A stretch of 24,417 nt of DNA from Phlegmacium glaucopus (lineage: Eukaryota > Basidiomycota > Agaricomycetes > Agaricales > Cortinariaceae). Below, in pieces: positions 9,900 to 19,500 of the stretch. The DNA lies in the NCBI GenBank assembly GCA_015039465.1, contig MU130619.1, positions 121,548 through 145,964 on the forward strand, read 5' to 3'. The first letter of the stretch is position 1; each line of letters begins with the position of its first letter. The notes under the pieces were generated by a model. That model ran no database searches, was not told where the DNA came from, and saw only the letters and a list, made by a program, of their open reading frames with translations. The translations under genes and the position numbers were made by a program.

Positions 9900-10868
9900 T
9901 TTACTAGTACCATTTCATCTCTTATTTTATGATATCATCGTTTTGTGAGACTTTAACATAATTCAAGGCATATATGGGAATCAGATTATAACACAAGGGT
10001 TCAACGTTCTAACGTTCACTTTGAAACCTTTATGAGTCCTTGAGAGAGGGACTAAGTAGATTAGAAAGAGAAAGGAGGCATTGGTAAGGGTCACTGTATA
10101 ACGCACTATCTCGACTTTTCGGGTCTAATGCTTTATAGCACTTGTAATGTCACAACATCTTTTCCTGGCCAGTGCGGTCACCTTCAGATACTCCGTTGTA
10201 CAGTCCTCAACGAATCCCGTAATGAGCATCAGATCACCTCTTGAGGCTAACATGGTCAACGTCTGCTTTTGCTGCGACGCTTACTGCATTATCTGGAGCT
10301 TCGAGTGCCCTCAAGTCTCAATATACGACAGGCGGGCCAGTACATATGGGGATTTTTTCTTGGAGTTCGCTTTAACGTTTCAACATTTTCAACTCTTGGC
10401 TGTTTCTTTCCATTCCTGGCTTGTCAATGGCGTTGAGCCCCTTGATCAAAGTTTTCAAGAGGATAATCGATAATGGGTATTACTATAGGACATTTTTGGT
10501 TAACGATTGACAACAACATGATGATGATATGGTTGAAGTTCAGTCGTCAATAGGGCACGGAGCGACACAACAATATTGCGTCCTCCTTGCGCATCACGTA
10601 GGCTGGCATCATCAGCGATTGGCACCTGAATCACATATCTGCCCTGTCCGCCTACTTGTGTTTTACTCGATCATGCCCCCTCGGCAATCTTACCACATCA
10701 CATAGAAGAACATCAGTTGGCTTGCACTTCGACGCCCTCAATAAGCACAAGTAACACCAGTAACACCGTGGTGTCATATATATTACGAGTTTTACATACA
10801 TCTAGTAACTATCTAATTGCATACGCAATTAGTCTCCCGTAGGCAACTCCGATGATGATGGTGATCAT
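9900..10868. other. Stretch without a supportable gene
   Basis: One 108-codon plus-strand frame (10147-10473) is open, but its composition does not suggest a known protein, and the minus strand of the same stretch is also partly open. I see no splice structure, no repeats shared with the rest of the window and no RNA gene. Confidence 0.3.
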
Positions 10869-11450
10869 ATGGCAAACCTACCTTCCGCATGGGATCATTT
10901 TGAAGGTCCGCGACTATCGAACACTTCAGCGTCTTTCACCGGCACCGCCGAAGTCGATACGAAGAGATTTGACTACAACATAGAAGTATGAGTATTCCCA
11001 TCTTTCAAGGATGTCCTGGAGCTTATCTTAATCGACAGGTGCTCGCTACATAAGACAGCTATTGTCATTTTGCATGAGGAAGGAATATTGATCTGGGCTA
11101 TTCCACCTCTATCTCAACCCGCTGATTTGATTGTGACAATATTCCTTGACTCCCACAGACTTAAATTTCCAGATGGTCTTGCACGCGGCACGCCATCCAG
11201 AACCCCCCATATGGAGAAGAATGTCTAGCTGCTATTTTGGCTCCTCCCAACCTCTCTATTTTGACATGGTACATCCACGGCATTTGGAACTTCAGCGTTT
11301 CAAGATCATCATAAAACCCGACTTGAGCGACGCTACCCTCCATTTCATAAGTACCTCCAGCTAACTGGCCGCGATTTCGAAAGGGTAGCAACACCCTCTA
11401 CATCCAACACTTGTGAGGATACCAGGGATACCATGTTCTCCTTCTGGGAA
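10869..11450 (+). pseudogene. F-box-associated protein fragment, copy B, frameshifted
   Basis: From about 11063 this repeats copy A (9105 onward) at high similarity: CTATTGTCATTTT, the HEEGILIWAI codons, FGSSQPLYFDM and KPDLSDATLHFI. It is damaged: a T is missing in GATTTGATTG near 11128, about 11 nt are missing near 11158, and a short duplication of GGATACCA occurs near 11424. After about 11450 similarity to the family is lost. Upstream it extends beyond the break point of copy A, with an open stretch from 11039. A possible earlier exon (10869-10985) and a 53-nt GT-AG intron precede it, though their phase does not match. Helitron sequence lies next on the right, so the missing 3' end may have been displaced by it. 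Confidence 0.6.
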
Positions 11451-11577
11451 TCATGAAGGTGATTGTCTTGAGAAAGGAGGACAGGTGCCTATATAGACTG
11501 TCTCGGGGCAAGTCGATACCCTTTTTTTACTTTTAGTATGTAAATGATCAAGAAAATGCTCATTACGCACCAAATGC

Positions 11578-11682
11578 CTCAACTTCAAGGTCACTTAGAG
11601 ATGGTGAGGGTGGATTATCCTCAACAAACAGTATTGAATTATTGTAAGATGGAGGGGGTTGACTCATAGTAAAGACTGTGAT
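11578..11682 (-). CDS. Small acidic ORF with a PPxY motif, uncertain
   Basis: Beginning at an ATG and ending at TAA, about 34 residues read MSQPPPSYNN... then ...SLSDLEVEAFGA. It is proline-rich at the start, with a PPSY sequence that fits the PPxY ligand of WW domains, and acidic at the end. It lies 3' of the Helitron helicase stop codon, beyond the A-rich microsatellite on the minus strand. It could be a leftover 3' exon, a small separate ORF or chance. Confidence 0.2.
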
Positions 11683-11690
11683 ATGTAGAC

Positions 11691-11740
11691 TTGTTAGTGA
11701 GGGCCGTCGTGGCAGAAGCATGTGGCATATACAAGTTCCC
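11691..11740. repeat. 50-bp module, copy 2
   Basis: Near-identical to 8923-8972, beginning GTTAGTGAGGGCC and ending AAGTTCCC directly before a T-rich repeat. It lies in the 3' flank of the Helitron coding region. The shared arrangement (module plus T tract) at two loci suggests a mobile or terminal sequence rather than chance. Confidence 0.7.
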
Positions 11741-11835
11741 TTTTCTTTTTTCTTTTTTCTTTTTTCTTTTTTCTTTTTTCTTTTTTCTTTTTTCTTTTTT
11801 CTTTTTTCTTTTTTCTTTTTTCTTTTTTCTTTTTT
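11741..11835. repeat. (CTTTTTT)n microsatellite, about 13 copies
   Basis: A 7-nt unit of one C and six T repeats from about 11745 to 11835 after an initial TTTT. On the minus strand it reads as an A-rich tract and creates a spurious Lys/Glu/Arg-rich frame. It occupies the same position relative to the 50-bp module as the pure T run does at 8973. Confidence 0.95.
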
Positions 11836-11869
11836 GCTGTTCATAACATGGCTTATAATGACACTTTTC

Positions 11870-13666
11870 CTATATCTGTGCATAGACAGCAACACTAGCC
11901 TGCCCACCCCTGCAAGTCTTAAATTGTGGAGGCTGATTGTGTAGTGATCCACAATATTCCATTGCAGGGTTGCTCAAGTATGACATTCCATCATAGAACC
12001 ATACTTGACCATCCTTCAAAATCACATATGAAATGAAATGTGCATCAACCTCACGATAATATATAACTGAAGATAGTTGGTATGTATACATGCTATTATT
12101 AACTTTCAGTTCAAACCTGTGATCAATCTGTGTCATTGAGCCTGGGAAAGAGAAAGCAAGCAATGGAGGAGCAGTGTGAAATCTGTATGCAATTTGTGCT
12201 TGAGCCTGGCAAGTTCTACAACGATGAGAAGTATGCACTGAGCAGGTGGAAATCCAATCAGATATTGATTCAAATGTGCTTTGGCCTTTGTGCAGCATTA
12301 GATCAAACACTTCACTCTGGTATTCCTGGTGATCATTTGGACATTGGTAGTATACTTCTCTAACAGGATATGATGTAGTAAATAGCTCCTCACATACCCT
12401 CTCTATGGAGGTAAAGTGGCCAAATCTTGATCTATGATGACTTTGACTCATTGACCATCGCACACAGTCACGTGCATCCTCTAGAGAAATCCCAGCTTGT
12501 TCATGTTCAAAAAACCCATCAATAAGTTGAAGTGCTATAGTGTTATCCATAACATTAAACCTTTCTTTCCAACCCTGTCTGTCACTGCACCATAATGCAA
12601 ATAATGGAGTGAATAGTGAGTCATATGCACAGCTGTTGTTGCTCCACCTCATACCTTTTGGAGAGAGATACTGAGGAGTAGATGGGCTCAGTGCAGCTAC
12701 AACATCCTTCTTCTTTTTTTGGGTATGTACAGGAATTTTTTTAGGGCCTAAGGGGATGTCAGTGGGGATTCCACTTGATCGTCTTCTTTTTCCATATTTT
12801 TCAACACTTTTCTGTACTTTCACCTTATTGATGGCAGCCAACTGTGCATCTAGTTCCCATAACTCTGATTCCAGCAATGGATCACGCTTTGACCACCTAA
12901 TAGCCCAGTGTACCTGCCTTGGGTTATAATGAGGGCCTTTCCATTGACGAAAAGCACTGATTATATTGTTTCTTGTATCACCATAGATAGTTACAGGCAG
13001 CTTTCTCAAGTAGTGCAAGTCTGTGATATCATCCAATAACTCTAACTCACGAAATTCTTGTCTTAGTGCACCAGAACACCCTCCAGTTATCTTTCGTGCA
13101 TCAAACCCTTGGAGAATCAGAGTCCCTTTTGCTGTTGCACTCCTGGACAATGCTGTATAGTAAGCCTGATGAGTGTTGAGATTATTGAGGTCTGATACAT
13201 TGGATGGCCTTGTCTTCCCTTGTGATGCAAAATCAGTCATAGCAAAGTTAACCAATACCTCAACCTGAGATCTTGTAATGTAATACCGCTCATCATTTGG
13301 AAGTGTAATCTGCAAGTTAGTGGTTGTTGGATATACAGGAACAACATTTTCAGGTAAGCCATTTAACTGAACTTTAGCAGGAGGATCCTTTAACTTGACA
13401 AATAAAATATCCAATACAAGTTGACCCCTTGAACCTTTTTTAGACTGCCACCCATGAACAAAACCCTCTTGTCCCCGGGTCATGCATAGCTCTGTGGCAT
13501 AATTATACCTAATCATGACTGGAAGCCCAGTACACAAGCTCAGTTTACCTGCAATATGTTTATCAGTACTTGAGGGAGCTTGGGACCAAAACCCATGTTG
13601 CATCTCATCTGTGATTTCATTGACTCTCTTTGTCCCTGTAGATTTTTCAGAGTCAGATGGATTTGC
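11870..13666 (-). CDS. Helitron helicase C-terminal part fused to a USP/C19-like cysteine peptidase domain
   Basis: Continues the Helitron frame after the TGA at 13667-13669; the first in-frame ATG is at 13603. Counting from that ATG, residues 1-165 complete the PIF1-like helicase: HIAGKLSLCTGLPVMIR, then the motif region FASQGKTRPSNV and HQAYYTALSR. A basic KRRR cluster lies near 272-275. Residues about 315-577 look like a papain-fold deubiquitinase of the USP type: a Cys box NNSCAYDS with C325, a Cys/His finger-like segment (C421, C454, C462, C465) and a His box DAHFISYV with H522. These are followed by WFYDG with D538. Such domains occur at the C-terminus of basidiomycete Helitron proteins as I recall them. 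The stop is TAG at 11870-11872. Confidence 0.8.
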   Translation of the reverse strand, partial: ANPSDSEKSTGTKRVNEITDEMQHGFWSQAPSSTDKHIAGKLSLCTGLPVMIRYNYATELCMTRGQEGFVHGWQSKKGSRGQLVLDILFVKLKDPPAKVQLNGLPENVVPVYPTTTNLQITLPNDERYYITRSQVEVLVNFAMTDFASQGKTRPSNVSDLNNLNTHQAYYTALSRSATAKGTLILQGFDARKITGGCSGALRQEFRELELLDDITDLHYLRKLPVTIYGDTRNNIISAFRQWKGPHYNPRQVHWAIRWSKRDPLLESELWELDAQLAAINKVKVQKSVEKYGKRRRSSGIPTDIPLGPKKIPVHTQKKKKDVVAALSPSTPQYLSPKGMRWSNNSCAYDSLFTPLFALWCSDRQGWKERFNVMDNTIALQLIDGFFEHEQAGISLEDARDCVRWSMSQSHHRSRFGHFTSIERVCEELFTTSYPVREVYYQCPNDHQEYQSEVFDLMLHKGQSTFESISDWISTCSVHTSHRCRTCQAQAQIAYRFHTAPPLLAFSFPGSMTQIDHRFELKVNNSMYTYQLSSVIYYREVDAHFISYVILKDGQVWFYDGMSYLSNPAMEYCGSLHNQPPQFKTCRGGQASVAVYAQI

Positions 13667-15493
13667 TCAGGGTGAATCATCAGAAAAAAAATCTATCAGA
13701 TTTTGACCTGTCTCCTGAGCAAAGCGCAGTGCACCCAGTCTATTAATTTCATCCTTGTGAAGATTTGTTCCAGTAATTATTGACACATCACGGAATCTGC
13801 TATCACAAATAGATGCACAGCCAGGAAGGTTAGAAGATATATGTGTTCTCAAGAAGTTGATGTCTTCTACTGTACATGCCTTGTAGCGCATATTCTCAAG
13901 GGAAGTTCTCAGCTTTTCATCTTCCATACTTTGATTTTTCTGGCGCATATTCTGACGCAGTATAACCACAGTTGTGATTTGGTGCCATAGTGCCTTTCCA
14001 ACTGCCTCTTCTTGAGATTTAAGGTTAGAAGATAAGGAACCAATACTTCTTGAGTACAAGGAAACATGTTCACCACCCACAGCTGGAGGAAGTTGTGCAA
14101 AGTCACCACTGAAAACCATATTAAGTCCTCCAAATGGTACATCTGCACGGTCAAATACCTTAGCCAGTTGTGCATTAATCCGATACAAGTCACGAGCAGA
14201 CAGCATTGAGACTTCATCAAAGAATACATACTCTATACCCATTAGCCTCTCCTTTATATGACCTATTCTACTCATGCTCATACGTTCATTAATTCCAAAC
14301 ATAGAATGATATGTTGATCCACCAAGCAGTGCAGCAGCTGTGCCTGTTGGGGCTACCACTATGAATCGATGTGCCTCTTTTCTAAGTAGGAAGAAATGTG
14401 ACAAAGCTTTTAGGACTCGTGATTTTCCTGTCCCACCCATTCCTCCAATATACATGCGCAATTGCTCTGGATTCTGACATATAGCATGATTTGCAATAAT
14501 TCTAAATGCACGTTCCTGTTCTTCATTCAGAGAATAATCCTGCATAATAGTGTCAATAAGATCTGAAGCCTCACCCACTCGAAATCCCTTGTCTAGGTAT
14601 GACTTGTCAACCACCTTAACCACATTAGGATCACATAGAGTGTATGGCCCCTGACTCTCTACCTCCCCAGCCTTAACAGGCATATTGTGTTCATTTTTTT
14701 TCTTCTGTATACTTTTCTTTGCATTTTCTACCTCCTGCTCCCACATGCTACCTGGAAGTAAATTCTCAGGCTGGAAAGTTTCAGAATGCACACATGCTGA
14801 CAAAATAGGCTCAGTCCAGCCCAAGCTCATCATCATCTGATTTACAACTTCCATCTCCCTCAATCGCTTATTGTGCCTAGGGCCAGAATTAAGGGGATCA
14901 ATAGGAACATCATCAATATTTATAACATTCAATCCATTAGCATGTGGACTATCTCCATCCTCCTCCTCATCACCTACAGCATTCCAGCTTCCATTAATAA
15001 TATCTGTCCCTTTTTTCATCTGGGTTCTAAAGTCATCACGAGCATCTAGGCACTCATATCTAATATTGAAATTTTTCATGAGGTGCTGTTCTTCCTCAGT
15101 AAATTGTACATGTGCATGAAAAGTGTTATCCCATGATTCAGCCTTTTGACTCTTCAGATCACTACCCTTTCTCCATGGCTTAAAGAGAGTAAGCATTGTA
15201 CAGCAGTAATATTCTCTGTCTCCCTGATCACATCTTGGAAGATTAGCACCAGCAAAATTGGGAACACGCTTGGCATTGTTGGAAATGTATTTCACCCCAT
15301 GTGAATCATGCAGTGGATGCTCTTCCTTGAATTTTATAAGGCTACCTACCTTCTGAGTAGGATTTTCTAGAGCTGTATCATCTCCATAATTTTCATCAAA
15401 TGAAACATCACCAACATCCTGGAGCTCTAGAGATATTTCAGCAACATTATCTTCATTGGCCTCATCTTCATCTTTATCTGCCCTATGTTTTTT
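13667..15493 (-). CDS. Helitron PIF1-like helicase, N-terminal helicase part
   Basis: In the same frame as the Rep segment, following the TGA at 15494-15496; the first ATG is at 15295. Counting from that ATG, the Walker A motif is GGMGGTGKS (284-292) and Walker B is VFFDEVSML (358-366). The motif-III-like FSGDFAQLPPAVGG (395-408) and LRQNMRQ follow, the order expected of superfamily 1B PIF1/RecD helicases. The role is unwinding during rolling-circle transposition. Upstream of Walker A lies an acidic linker and a Cys-containing region (NLPRCDQGDREYYCCTML) typical of these proteins. It ends at TGA 13667-13669 (CCC TGA GCA), after which the frame continues without shift into the rest of the helicase. 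The stop splits the helicase between motifs, so this copy cannot make an intact enzyme unless the codon is read through. Confidence 0.88.
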   Translation of the reverse strand, partial: KKHRADKDEDEANEDNVAEISLELQDVGDVSFDENYGDDTALENPTQKVGSLIKFKEEHPLHDSHGVKYISNNAKRVPNFAGANLPRCDQGDREYYCCTMLTLFKPWRKGSDLKSQKAESWDNTFHAHVQFTEEEQHLMKNFNIRYECLDARDDFRTQMKKGTDIINGSWNAVGDEEEDGDSPHANGLNVINIDDVPIDPLNSGPRHNKRLREMEVVNQMMMSLGWTEPILSACVHSETFQPENLLPGSMWEQEVENAKKSIQKKKNEHNMPVKAGEVESQGPYTLCDPNVVKVVDKSYLDKGFRVGEASDLIDTIMQDYSLNEEQERAFRIIANHAICQNPEQLRMYIGGMGGTGKSRVLKALSHFFLLRKEAHRFIVVAPTGTAAALLGGSTYHSMFGINERMSMSRIGHIKERLMGIEYVFFDEVSMLSARDLYRINAQLAKVFDRADVPFGGLNMVFSGDFAQLPPAVGGEHVSLYSRSIGSLSSNLKSQEEAVGKALWHQITTVVILRQNMRQKNQSMEDEKLRTSLENMRYKACTVEDINFLRTHISSNLPGCASICDSRFRDVSIITGTNLHKDEINRLGALRFAQETGQNLIDFFSDDSP

Positions 15494-17206
15494 TCAGGGG
15501 AGCTTTTCTCTTTTGTAACAGCGGATCCACTGGTACAAATTGACATGTACAAGCTCTTCAGGGCGGTGCAGATAGTCATGCATAGGTGAGAGGCCCACCA
15601 TTCTGCCCTTTTTCATAATGACTGTCACTTTTTGTGGATCCTTTGGCTGCTCATCACTGAAACTCTTCAGAACCTCTTGTACATAGGGTTGCCAGTAAAA
15701 AGGAACAAATGTATGGCTTGTATAATGATCTGGGTTGCCAAGCAGATACATTGCAATCATTGGTGCTCCCATCTCTGCCTTTGCACTAAGAAGATTTGCC
15801 ACTTTAGTCATAAACCGTCGGGCCTTCTCTTTGGCTGGGAGTGTGCCACCAATAATATCACTGTTCTTTTGAAATACTGTTCTTATTGTATCAAATATAA
15901 CATGGGTTTTTAAGGTGCTTTTTGTAATGTAGTCTGAGACATACATTGCAACTCCTTTTATTGCTGTTCCTGAAGATAAACATGTCACATCTGTATTACA
16001 ACGAAAAATATATGTTACTACAGGTGTAAAGGTATTATTCCATGCTTCTAATTTCTTCATTGTAATTGCTCCAGTCTCATCAATGAATGACTTCAAAGCA
16101 GTCAGTCGAGGAAAATGGGCTCGGCATTTTCCCCACTTATTATCCATACAACCTGTTGATGCCTTGTTTTTCTTTCTAGTGCCATCCTTCCTAAACCCTC
16201 TGTTGCAACTGTGCACATTGGACCAAAACAAGAGGTCATCAATTGATCTAGTATACTGAACTCTCCAATTTGAAAAGGAAAGACAAGACTTACAATCTGA
16301 TTTAACATCATCTTCAGAGTGTTTAGTGCATCTTTTGGGAGGAGACTCAGGTAAAGACTGTGTTGGATCAATATAATCACCTTTTTTCTTTGATTCCTCC
16401 AAATACACTGCTATATCATCTTTAGTCCCTGTGAGAAAGTCACCAGTATGGCACCTTTCAAGCCAGTCAATCAGTTTTCTTTGCCAAACAGAGTCACTCT
16501 TAATGATTTTTTCCCTCATTTCTTGGGGGTTAAGGCTTCCCTTTATCCAAAGCAAGAGATGCATGTGCAAAGTGAGGTGTCCTTGCTGCTCAACTGTCCC
16601 ATAATAACCACTTGTTTGACCATAGAAGCCAGGATGGTTGGCATCCACTCCTAGGACATCTGAAATAAAAGTCTGCATCATAAAATGAAAGAAGTGTGCA
16701 CCAGCCACAGGATTTCTACATACAAGCCTTATTCGCTCATCATATGCTAACAGGTCAGGTTTGAATTCCTCATTAGAGCCTGCAAAATATATACATATTG
16801 GATGCATGATATCAGCAGGGGATAGTGTGATATACCAATAAGGAGCACCAAGGAAATTGATTAAAGACCAGATCTCATTGCGCATGTACTTTTTGCTGGT
16901 TGTAGAGCCATGCATCTTGCCAGATATGGCATCTAAGTCTCCAAGAATACGGAAACAAGCCTTTTCTGCATTAGTTTGGGGTGCAACATGCTCACCTGTT
17001 TCCAAACGCCCTGTTAGTTCATTAAGTGTAGGCCAGTGGACATTCATTAATCGTTGACTTATATTCTCAAATCGGTGTTGATCTATAAGTAGAAAGCTCT
17101 GTGTGGTGTTTGCCCTCATCTGTTCATGGCTGAAGGCTACAAAAGGAAAGTTGATGTCCACTTGAAATCGCTTGTCATGATACATAAGGAGATGTCGCTT
17201 GTGCTC
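15494..17206 (-). CDS. Helitron Rep domain (HUH, two-tyrosine)
   Basis: In frame after the TAG at 17207-17209; the first ATG is at 17185 (MYHDKRFQVD). This is the Helitron_like_N/Rep endonuclease region, which nicks and joins DNA strands in rolling-circle transposition. From that ATG, the HUH motif is LHMHLLLW with H207 and H209, near 16559-16567. The paired catalytic tyrosines are in YVSDYITK, Y415 and Y419, near 15943. Cys/His pairs (C296, C300, C327, C346, C354) lie between them. The family blocks NEIWSLINFLGAPYWYITLS and NPDHYTSHTF are intact. It ends at TGA 15494-15496 (CCC TGA AAA); the next 66 codons to the following ATG are open in the same frame and acidic. Confidence 0.9.
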   Translation of the reverse strand, partial: EHKRHLLMYHDKRFQVDINFPFVAFSHEQMRANTTQSFLLIDQHRFENISQRLMNVHWPTLNELTGRLETGEHVAPQTNAEKACFRILGDLDAISGKMHGSTTSKKYMRNEIWSLINFLGAPYWYITLSPADIMHPICIYFAGSNEEFKPDLLAYDERIRLVCRNPVAGAHFFHFMMQTFISDVLGVDANHPGFYGQTSGYYGTVEQQGHLTLHMHLLLWIKGSLNPQEMREKIIKSDSVWQRKLIDWLERCHTGDFLTGTKDDIAVYLEESKKKGDYIDPTQSLPESPPKRCTKHSEDDVKSDCKSCLSFSNWRVQYTRSIDDLLFWSNVHSCNRGFRKDGTRKKNKASTGCMDNKWGKCRAHFPRLTALKSFIDETGAITMKKLEAWNNTFTPVVTYIFRCNTDVTCLSSGTAIKGVAMYVSDYITKSTLKTHVIFDTIRTVFQKNSDIIGGTLPAKEKARRFMTKVANLLSAKAEMGAPMIAMYLLGNPDHYTSHTFVPFYWQPYVQEVLKSFSDEQPKDPQKVTVIMKKGRMVGLSPMHDYLHRPEELVHVNLYQWIRCYKREKLP

Positions 17207-19437
17207 CTAATGTGATATGCTTGATGACCCAATGCCACCCAGCCCATAAGGAAAAAGCCATGGGAACATTTGAGGATATAGTTGTGGGTTATTCCACATT
17301 GATTCAAACTTATTACTATGACCTACTGCTAATATCTTTCCTCCACTGCTTAGATGTCTGAGTGCTATGGCTTTGAGGGCATTTGGGGTCATAGAGTTAC
17401 ATGCTTCTCCAGTGAGACCATGCACAGTGAATGCACAGTCACCTTCTTCTGTCCCATCTTCTTCCTCTTGGTCAAAGACACTAGTGCCTTCTGGTACTTT
17501 ATTGCTAATAGACTCCCGATATTCCACTGAGACAGGAGGGGCATTGTCCTCATATGTTTTCATATTCTCATGTGAGATTTCAATATCTGCATAATCTGCA
17601 TGATTTAGCCTCAACCACTCCAAAGCTCTGATGACTGCATTCCGTCTTACAAGAAATGGTGTTCGTGCAAAATCTTCAGGTGTAGGTTTTTTTGGGCCAG
17701 TGAATAAAATAGCTAGCACATCATCAATGTCATCACGGGGGGGAGGGAGAATAGAATATATCTTTGGGACAGGTGACTCAAATGCTATGATGTTAGCCTT
17801 CATCTTCCGCATGCCTGATGCCACTTTAACATAAGCACAAGTATGCCTTACCCTTGCAATCAACATTTTTTCAACATATCTCAAGGAACTCAACTGCTCT
17901 GGCACCTTTCCTATCCACAGGTTGTTTTCCAGGGCTATACGAGGTACCTTTCCTTTCCGGATGCTAGCTCTACATGTATCACAAATATGATTGCATGAAT
18001 AGTCTAGCACAGCACCCTTGTATTCTTTCACTGGAGTTGCAGCAGATTTTCTCTCAACACGAGTGACACCTTGGGTTTCCAGGATATGTAGATAGTTTTT
18101 CATGCTCTTCAGACAGCTCATAGTATGGATAAGCTTGAGTTCTCCACAGACAGCACAGCCAGCCTCCATAAATTGATCTGGTTGCATTCTCTTGCATGCA
18201 TTGGTAAGAATGAGGTGCTCAAGGTCATTGCTGGCAGGATCTGGGGGAAAATGAGGTGACTCAATAGCATGTTTAGAGGAAGACTGGGCAGATTCACTAA
18301 TAGAGACAGGAGACTGAGCAGATTTACCCTGACTAGCAGTGGAGATGTTGCAGATTTGAAAATTTTCCCTATATTTTTTAGACCTTTTAGAGCTGAGTTG
18401 ATCCACATTTAAGTCAGAAGAGAAGACTGTAAGGTGTGAAGAACATTTGAGGCAGGAATGGTGCTCCACAGCCAAAGAGAGCTGTGCTATTGTGCAGCGT
18501 GAACCAGCAGATACACCATGCACAGCAGCAGCTTTCCTGGCATTTGACAATGTTATCAGTTTAAACAAGATTGATAAGGGTATGTTTGTGTGAACATAGG
18601 TGGGACTAGGATAGGCAAGCAACCCTACATCCTCAACATGGTCAACATAGCAAACATTGCACTTGTGCAGGATGTCAGGTATGTCAGACACTACATAGGG
18701 CTCAATCAAGGTGAAATTATGATGACGAAGGCCTGAACCTCCCATCTGTTCATGGTGCCTTTTTGGGTGTATGTGCACATCAAGCATTTGACTATTGGTA
18801 ATGCAAGAGCATTTATACTTTTGAGGCTTCTGTTGAGCCAACTTAAAGCAGGCCCATCTGGAGGCCAAGGAGCAGACCAGATATGCATGTTGTGAATTAA
18901 TCATAGATATAATCAGCTTACAAAGAGAGTAGCGTTGAGAGTACACAAATTTGCAGATCAGCAGATGCAATCTATGAGCAAATTCATGCCGGTGCAGTAA
19001 ACCTTTTTGCATATTCAATGAAGTAAGTAATATGGTGTTACAGGAGCGATCTCTAGCATACATGGCAGCATGTAACAGATGGCACATACTATGGAAGGTT
19101 TCAGTGGCAATGAAGTCAATTGGCTCCTTACAATTGAGCTGACAAAAAACAATTTCAAGATAAAATTTGGCAACCTTCCCTAAAATATGTAGCAGGGAAT
19201 ACAAGATATTTTGTGGACAACAGCATGACATAAGGGGGTAAAGTTCTGAGGTAATAGGTAAAGACCATAGGAGATGAAATACACATAGATAGACATCAAT
19301 GAATGTAGATTGAGTAACACCTCTCACATTGGGAGAGATGCGAGGGCACTGGATGAAGCTCTGGGCCTGGGCCAAAGCCAAGAAACGACTAAGTCGCTGG
19401 AAGATGGACAAACTTCCAGGGTACTTACGGGTAGCAG
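17207..19437 (-). CDS. Helitron protein N-terminal region with Cys/His clusters and DUF6570-like domain
   Basis: The last and longest exon of the proposed Helitron gene, entered at a TACAG acceptor (intron 19438-19500). It is open for over 740 codons to the TAG at 17207-17209, where conserved sequence (GLGGIG...) continues in frame after the stop. The C-terminal third matches the DUF6570-like region of basidiomycete Helitron proteins: CDTCRASIRKGKVPRIAL, WIGKVPEQLSSLRYVEKMLI and PEDFARTPFLVRRN. Before it are Cys/His clusters (KYKCSC, HKCNVCYVDH, HHSCLKCSSH, GCAVCGELK...SC), possible zinc-binding sites, and a Ser-rich acidic linker. The first 220 or so residues are rich in Cys, His, Leu and aromatic residues and match nothing I know. 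The intron 19438-19500 is 63 nt with no stop, so it could also be translated through. Confidence 0.75.
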
Positions 19438-19500
19438 CTGTACAAGAAGTTATGAATAACAAACACCAAGAAAAATTATTGGTAAAACAAGCAGACGCAC

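Noticed and set aside
10147..10473. 108-codon plus-strand ORF
   Set aside because: Composition gives no family hint, the opposite strand is also partly open, and no splice structure connects it to a neighbour.
11400..11740. Helitron 3' terminus at CTGG|T near 11424 or CTAA at the 50-bp module
   Set aside because: At 11424 the F-box family similarity continues past the site to about 11450, and the duplication GGATACCA explains the sequence. At the module the base after CTAA is C, and no stable hairpin is seen just upstream.
11741..11952. Lys/Glu/Arg repeat protein on the minus strand and its Phe-rich counterpart on the plus strand
   Set aside because: Both come from translating the (CTTTTTT)n microsatellite; no conserved flanking domain supports them.
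15632..15913. Plus-strand ORFs within the Helitron region (also 12130-12363, 14871-15119, 16448-16654, 19329-19592)
   Set aside because: They lie antisense to strongly recognisable Rep, helicase, peptidase or array sequence and have no protein-like features of their own.
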